The notes beneath the pieces were generated by a model. The model saw nothing but the letters and a program-made list of their open reading frames with translations. It was not told the DNA's origin and ran no database searches. A stretch of 64,000 nucleotides of DNA from Silanimonas sp. (GTDB lineage Bacteria > Pseudomonadota > Gammaproteobacteria > Xanthomonadales > Xanthomonadaceae), in assembly GCA_018334015.1 (NCBI GenBank), contig JAGXTI010000022.1:1-64000 (forward strand). The letters are read 5' to 3'. Shown in pieces: positions 58,246 to 64,000 of the stretch (positions within the stretch are counted from its first letter, which is position 1; the number at the start of each line of letters is the position of its first letter). A program made the translations under genes and the position numbers.

Positions 58246-58683
58246 ATGATCGCCCTGCTCCAGCGCGTGCGCAGCGCCCATGTCGATGTCGGCGTGCGCC
58301 GGGTCGCCGCCATCGGTCCCGGTCTGTTGGTGTTCGCCTGCGTGCAGCCCGACGACACACCGGTACGCATTGAACGTCTGGCCGAACGGCTGATCGCTTA
58401 CCGGGTGTTCCCCGATGCCGCTGGGCGGATGAACCTCGGCCTGCGCGACACCGGCGGCGGGCTGCTGCTGGTCAGCCAGTTCACCCTCGCTGCCGACACG
58501 CGCTCGGGGCTGCGGCCGGGCTTCTCCACCAGCGCACCGCCGGACGCCGCACGGGCCGGTTTCGAGGCCCTGGTGGCGGCCTGCCGGGCACGTTGGCCGG
58601 TGGTGCAGACTGGCTGTTTCGGGGCCGACATGCAGGTGGGTCTGGTCAACGATGGGCCCGCCACCTTCTGGTTGCAGGGCTGA
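58246..58683 (+). CDS. dtd: D-aminoacyl-tRNA deacylase
   Basis: A 145-residue homodimeric enzyme that frees tRNAs mischarged with D-amino acids or glycine. Key segments are MIALLQRVRSAHVDVG, LLLVSQFTLAADTRSGLRPG and the cross-subunit NDGPATFWLQ loop with the Gly-cisPro. The length is exact for the family. It sits alone, 115 bp upstream of rpoD. Confidence 0.95.
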   Translation: MIALLQRVRSAHVDVGVRRVAAIGPGLLVFACVQPDDTPVRIERLAERLIAYRVFPDAAGRMNLGLRDTGGGLLLVSQFTLAADTRSGLRPGFSTSAPPDAARAGFEALVAACRARWPVVQTGCFGADMQVGLVNDGPATFWLQG

Positions 58684-58729
58684 ACACCGGCCGACCGCCG
58701 GGGCGTTAACCGCCTTTTCGATCAATCAC

Positions 58730-58760
58730 TTGCCGCATTTTCCGGGGTCTCCGGTATAAT
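58730..58760 (+). promoter_or_regulatory. Putative rpoD promoter
   Basis: TTGCCG (58730-58735) and a perfect TATAAT (58755-58760) lie 19 bp apart, within the long range of sigma-70 spacing. The -10 is 38 bp upstream of the rpoD ATG. Confidence 0.6.
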
Positions 58761-58798
58761 AGCCGGTTCCCGCGCAAACCCTCACTGGTGAATCGTCC

Positions 58799-60643
<1,845 letters not shown>

Positions 60644-60671
60644 ACCGGGCCGGCAGGCCCCGCGGCAAGGC

Positions 60672-60677
60672 TAGAAT
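60672..60677 (+). promoter_or_regulatory. Putative -10 box for the tRNA
   Basis: TAGAAT lies 11 bp before the tRNA 5' end, the expected distance for a short leader. No good -35 element is seen at normal spacing, so rpoD readthrough is an alternative. Confidence 0.4.
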
Positions 60678-60688
60678 GGCCCCTACGC

Positions 60689-60761
60689 GGGCCCATAGCT
60701 CAATGGTCAGAGCACGGGACTCATAATCCCTTGGTTCCAGGTTCGAGTCCTGGTGGGCCCA
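60689..60761 (+). tRNA. tRNA-Ile2 (anticodon CAT)
   Basis: A 73-nt cloverleaf: acceptor GGGCCCA/TGGGCCC, D-arm AGCTCAATGGTCAGAGC, anticodon loop CTCATAA (CAT at 60722-60724), and T-arm with GGTTCGAGTCC. Discriminator A at 60761. CCA is not encoded (GCA follows). The acceptor and T-arm resemble tRNA-Ile2, whose CAT wobble base is changed to lysidine by TilS so that it reads AUA, more than elongator Met. Confidence 0.8.
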
Positions 60762-60777
60762 GCAAGCACCCTCCGGC

Positions 60778-61593
60778 TCAGGCCCGCTGGCACCGTGGGC
60801 ACCATGTGGTGGCGCGCTGGCCGAGCCGCATCGATTCGAGGCGTGTGCCGCAGACCTTGCAGAGCTCACCCTCGCGGCCGTAGACGAAAAGTTCCTGCGC
60901 GAAGTAGCCGGGCAGCCCGTCGGCATTGAGGAAATCGCGCAGGGTGGTGCCGCCGCGTTCGATCGCGTTGCCGAGGATGCGCTTCACGGCTTTTGCGAGC
61001 CGCTCGCAACGTTGGTGGCCGAGACGGCCCGCCGGCGTGGTCGGGCGGATGCCGGCCTCGAACAGGGCTTCGGCGGCGTAGATGTTGCCGACACCGACGA
61101 CCACGGCCTGATCCATCAGCAGGGTCTTGATGCTGGCCGCGCGGCCGCGCGAAGCGGTGAACAGTGTGGCCCCCGAGAAGTCGGTCGACAAAGGCTCCGG
61201 GCCGAGGCCGGCGAGTCGTGGGTGCAGCATGCCGGGTGCTTGCCAGAGCAGGCAGCCGAAGCGGCGCGGGTCGGTGAAACGCAGCACGCGGCCATCGTCG
61301 AGGCCGACATCGACATGATCGTGCGCGCCGACCGGCGAGGTAGTCGGCAGCACGCGCATCACCCCGCTCATGCCGAGGTGCCACAGGGCGCTGCCGGCTC
61401 CGGTGTGCAGCAGCAGGTACTTGGCGCGGCGCGCCACCGTGTCGATGCGTTGACCGGGCAGCTGCCGGACGATGGCTTCGGGGATGGGCCAGCGCAGGTC
61501 GGGTCGTCGCAGGGTCACGCCGGTGATCCGCCGTCCCTCAAGCAGCGGCGCCAGACCGCGGCGGGTGGTTTCGACCTCGGGCAGTTCGGGCAT
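60778..61593 (-). CDS. mutM: Formamidopyrimidine-DNA glycosylase
   Basis: A 271-residue base-excision repair enzyme that removes 8-oxoguanine and formamidopyrimidine. The N-terminal proline is in [13 protein letters not shown] after the first methionine, Lys of the [11 protein letters not shown] region and the C-terminal zinc finger CKVCGT-CPRCQ are visible. The length is standard. It is on the strand opposite the tRNA, with 16 bp between the two ends. Confidence 0.96.
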   Translation of the reverse strand: MPELPEVETTRRGLAPLLEGRRITGVTLRRPDLRWPIPEAIVRQLPGQRIDTVARRAKYLLLHTGAGSALWHLGMSGVMRVLPTTSPVGAHDHVDVGLDDGRVLRFTDPRRFGCLLWQAPGMLHPRLAGLGPEPLSTDFSGATLFTASRGRAASIKTLLMDQAVVVGVGNIYAAEALFEAGIRPTTPAGRLGHQRCERLAKAVKRILGNAIERGGTTLRDFLNADGLPGYFAQELFVYGREGELCKVCGTRLESMRLGQRATTWCPRCQRA

Positions 61594-61684
61594 GGCGGGG
61601 CCGCACGATGGGGCAGGTCAGTGTACGTCGGCCTCCGGCCGGGCCAGCGGCTAGCCCGGCCCTTGGCTGAGCCCTGCTCAAACG

Positions 61685-61718
61685 CCGACGCGGCACGGCT
61701 TGCCCCGCGCCGCGTCGG
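61685..61718 (-). terminator. Putative katG terminator
   Basis: CCGACGCGGC (61685-61694) and GCCGCGTCGG (61709-61718) form a perfect 10-bp stem about 20 bp after the katG stop. On the minus strand the sequence after it (CGTTTGAGC) is only weakly T-rich, so termination may be partial. Confidence 0.5.
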
Positions 61719-61736
61719 TTTGTCACTTCGTTGGAA

Positions 61737-63971
<2,235 letters not shown>

Positions 63972-64000
63972 CTACGCCGACGCGATGGCAAAAGGAAAAT

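Overview
The window is high-GC chromosomal DNA from a gammaproteobacterium, most likely a member of the Xanthomonadales (Xanthomonadaceae/Rhodanobacteraceae). Evidence for this is the rho-trxA-rhlB block, ftsE-ftsX close to rpoH, LysM protein-dprA-smg-topA, def-fmt-rsmB and trkA-trkH. A XanB2-type chorismatase and an sX13-like small RNA directly behind polA, both traits tied to this group, point the same way. Almost every gene is an ordinary chromosomal gene. Start codons include many GTGs, and many neighbours overlap by 4 bp (ATGA/GTGA).

Layout. Positions 1-2000 have visibly lower G+C than the rest and hold a DUF5710 remnant and a ChaN/Tiki-like secreted protein, probably the edge of an acquired segment. 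Positions 2.1-8.8 kb: an NTF2-like protein, a saccharopine-dehydrogenase-like oxidoreductase, a PAS-GGDEF-EAL protein and polA. Positions 8.9-9.7 kb: the sRNA and a vapBC toxin-antitoxin pair. Positions 9.9-17.3 kb: a flavoprotein, a repeat array, hemF, xanB2, a Ca2+/Na+ antiporter and an S9 peptidase. Positions 17.4-25 kb: a membrane ankyrin protein, rho, trxA and rhlB. Positions 25-30.7 kb: ftsE-ftsX, a double-receiver protein, ung, a second and larger repeat array, then rpoH behind a perfect CIRCE operator. Positions 30.7-43.2 kb: priA, a DUF3106 protein, a MATE exporter, sppA, an SDR, a secreted lysyl-endopeptidase-like protease and topA. Positions 43.3-55.2 kb: smg, dprA, a LysM protein, def-fmt-rsmB, a PepSY/response-regulator/kinase operon, an LPS-type glycosyltransferase and trkA-trkH. 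Positions 55.2-64 kb: two PH-domain membrane proteins with an LpxL-like acyltransferase, dtd, rpoD, tRNA-Ile2(CAU), mutM and katG.

Functional themes are transcription control (rho, rpoH, rpoD, sRNA), DNA replication and repair (polA, ung, priA, dprA, topA, mutM), translation start and fidelity (def, fmt, dtd, rsmB) and envelope biology (ftsEX, sppA, lpxL-like, GT2, LysM). The most unusual signals are the CIRCE box on rpoH, the C-rich-loop sRNA, and a modular family of intergenic repeats at 11.2-11.8 kb and 28.2-29.2 kb whose hairpin stems are kept while the loops vary. A near-palindromic pair of DnaA-box-like sites beside an AT-rich patch between priA and the DUF3106 gene is also notable. No rRNA, transposase, prophage or CRISPR array was seen.
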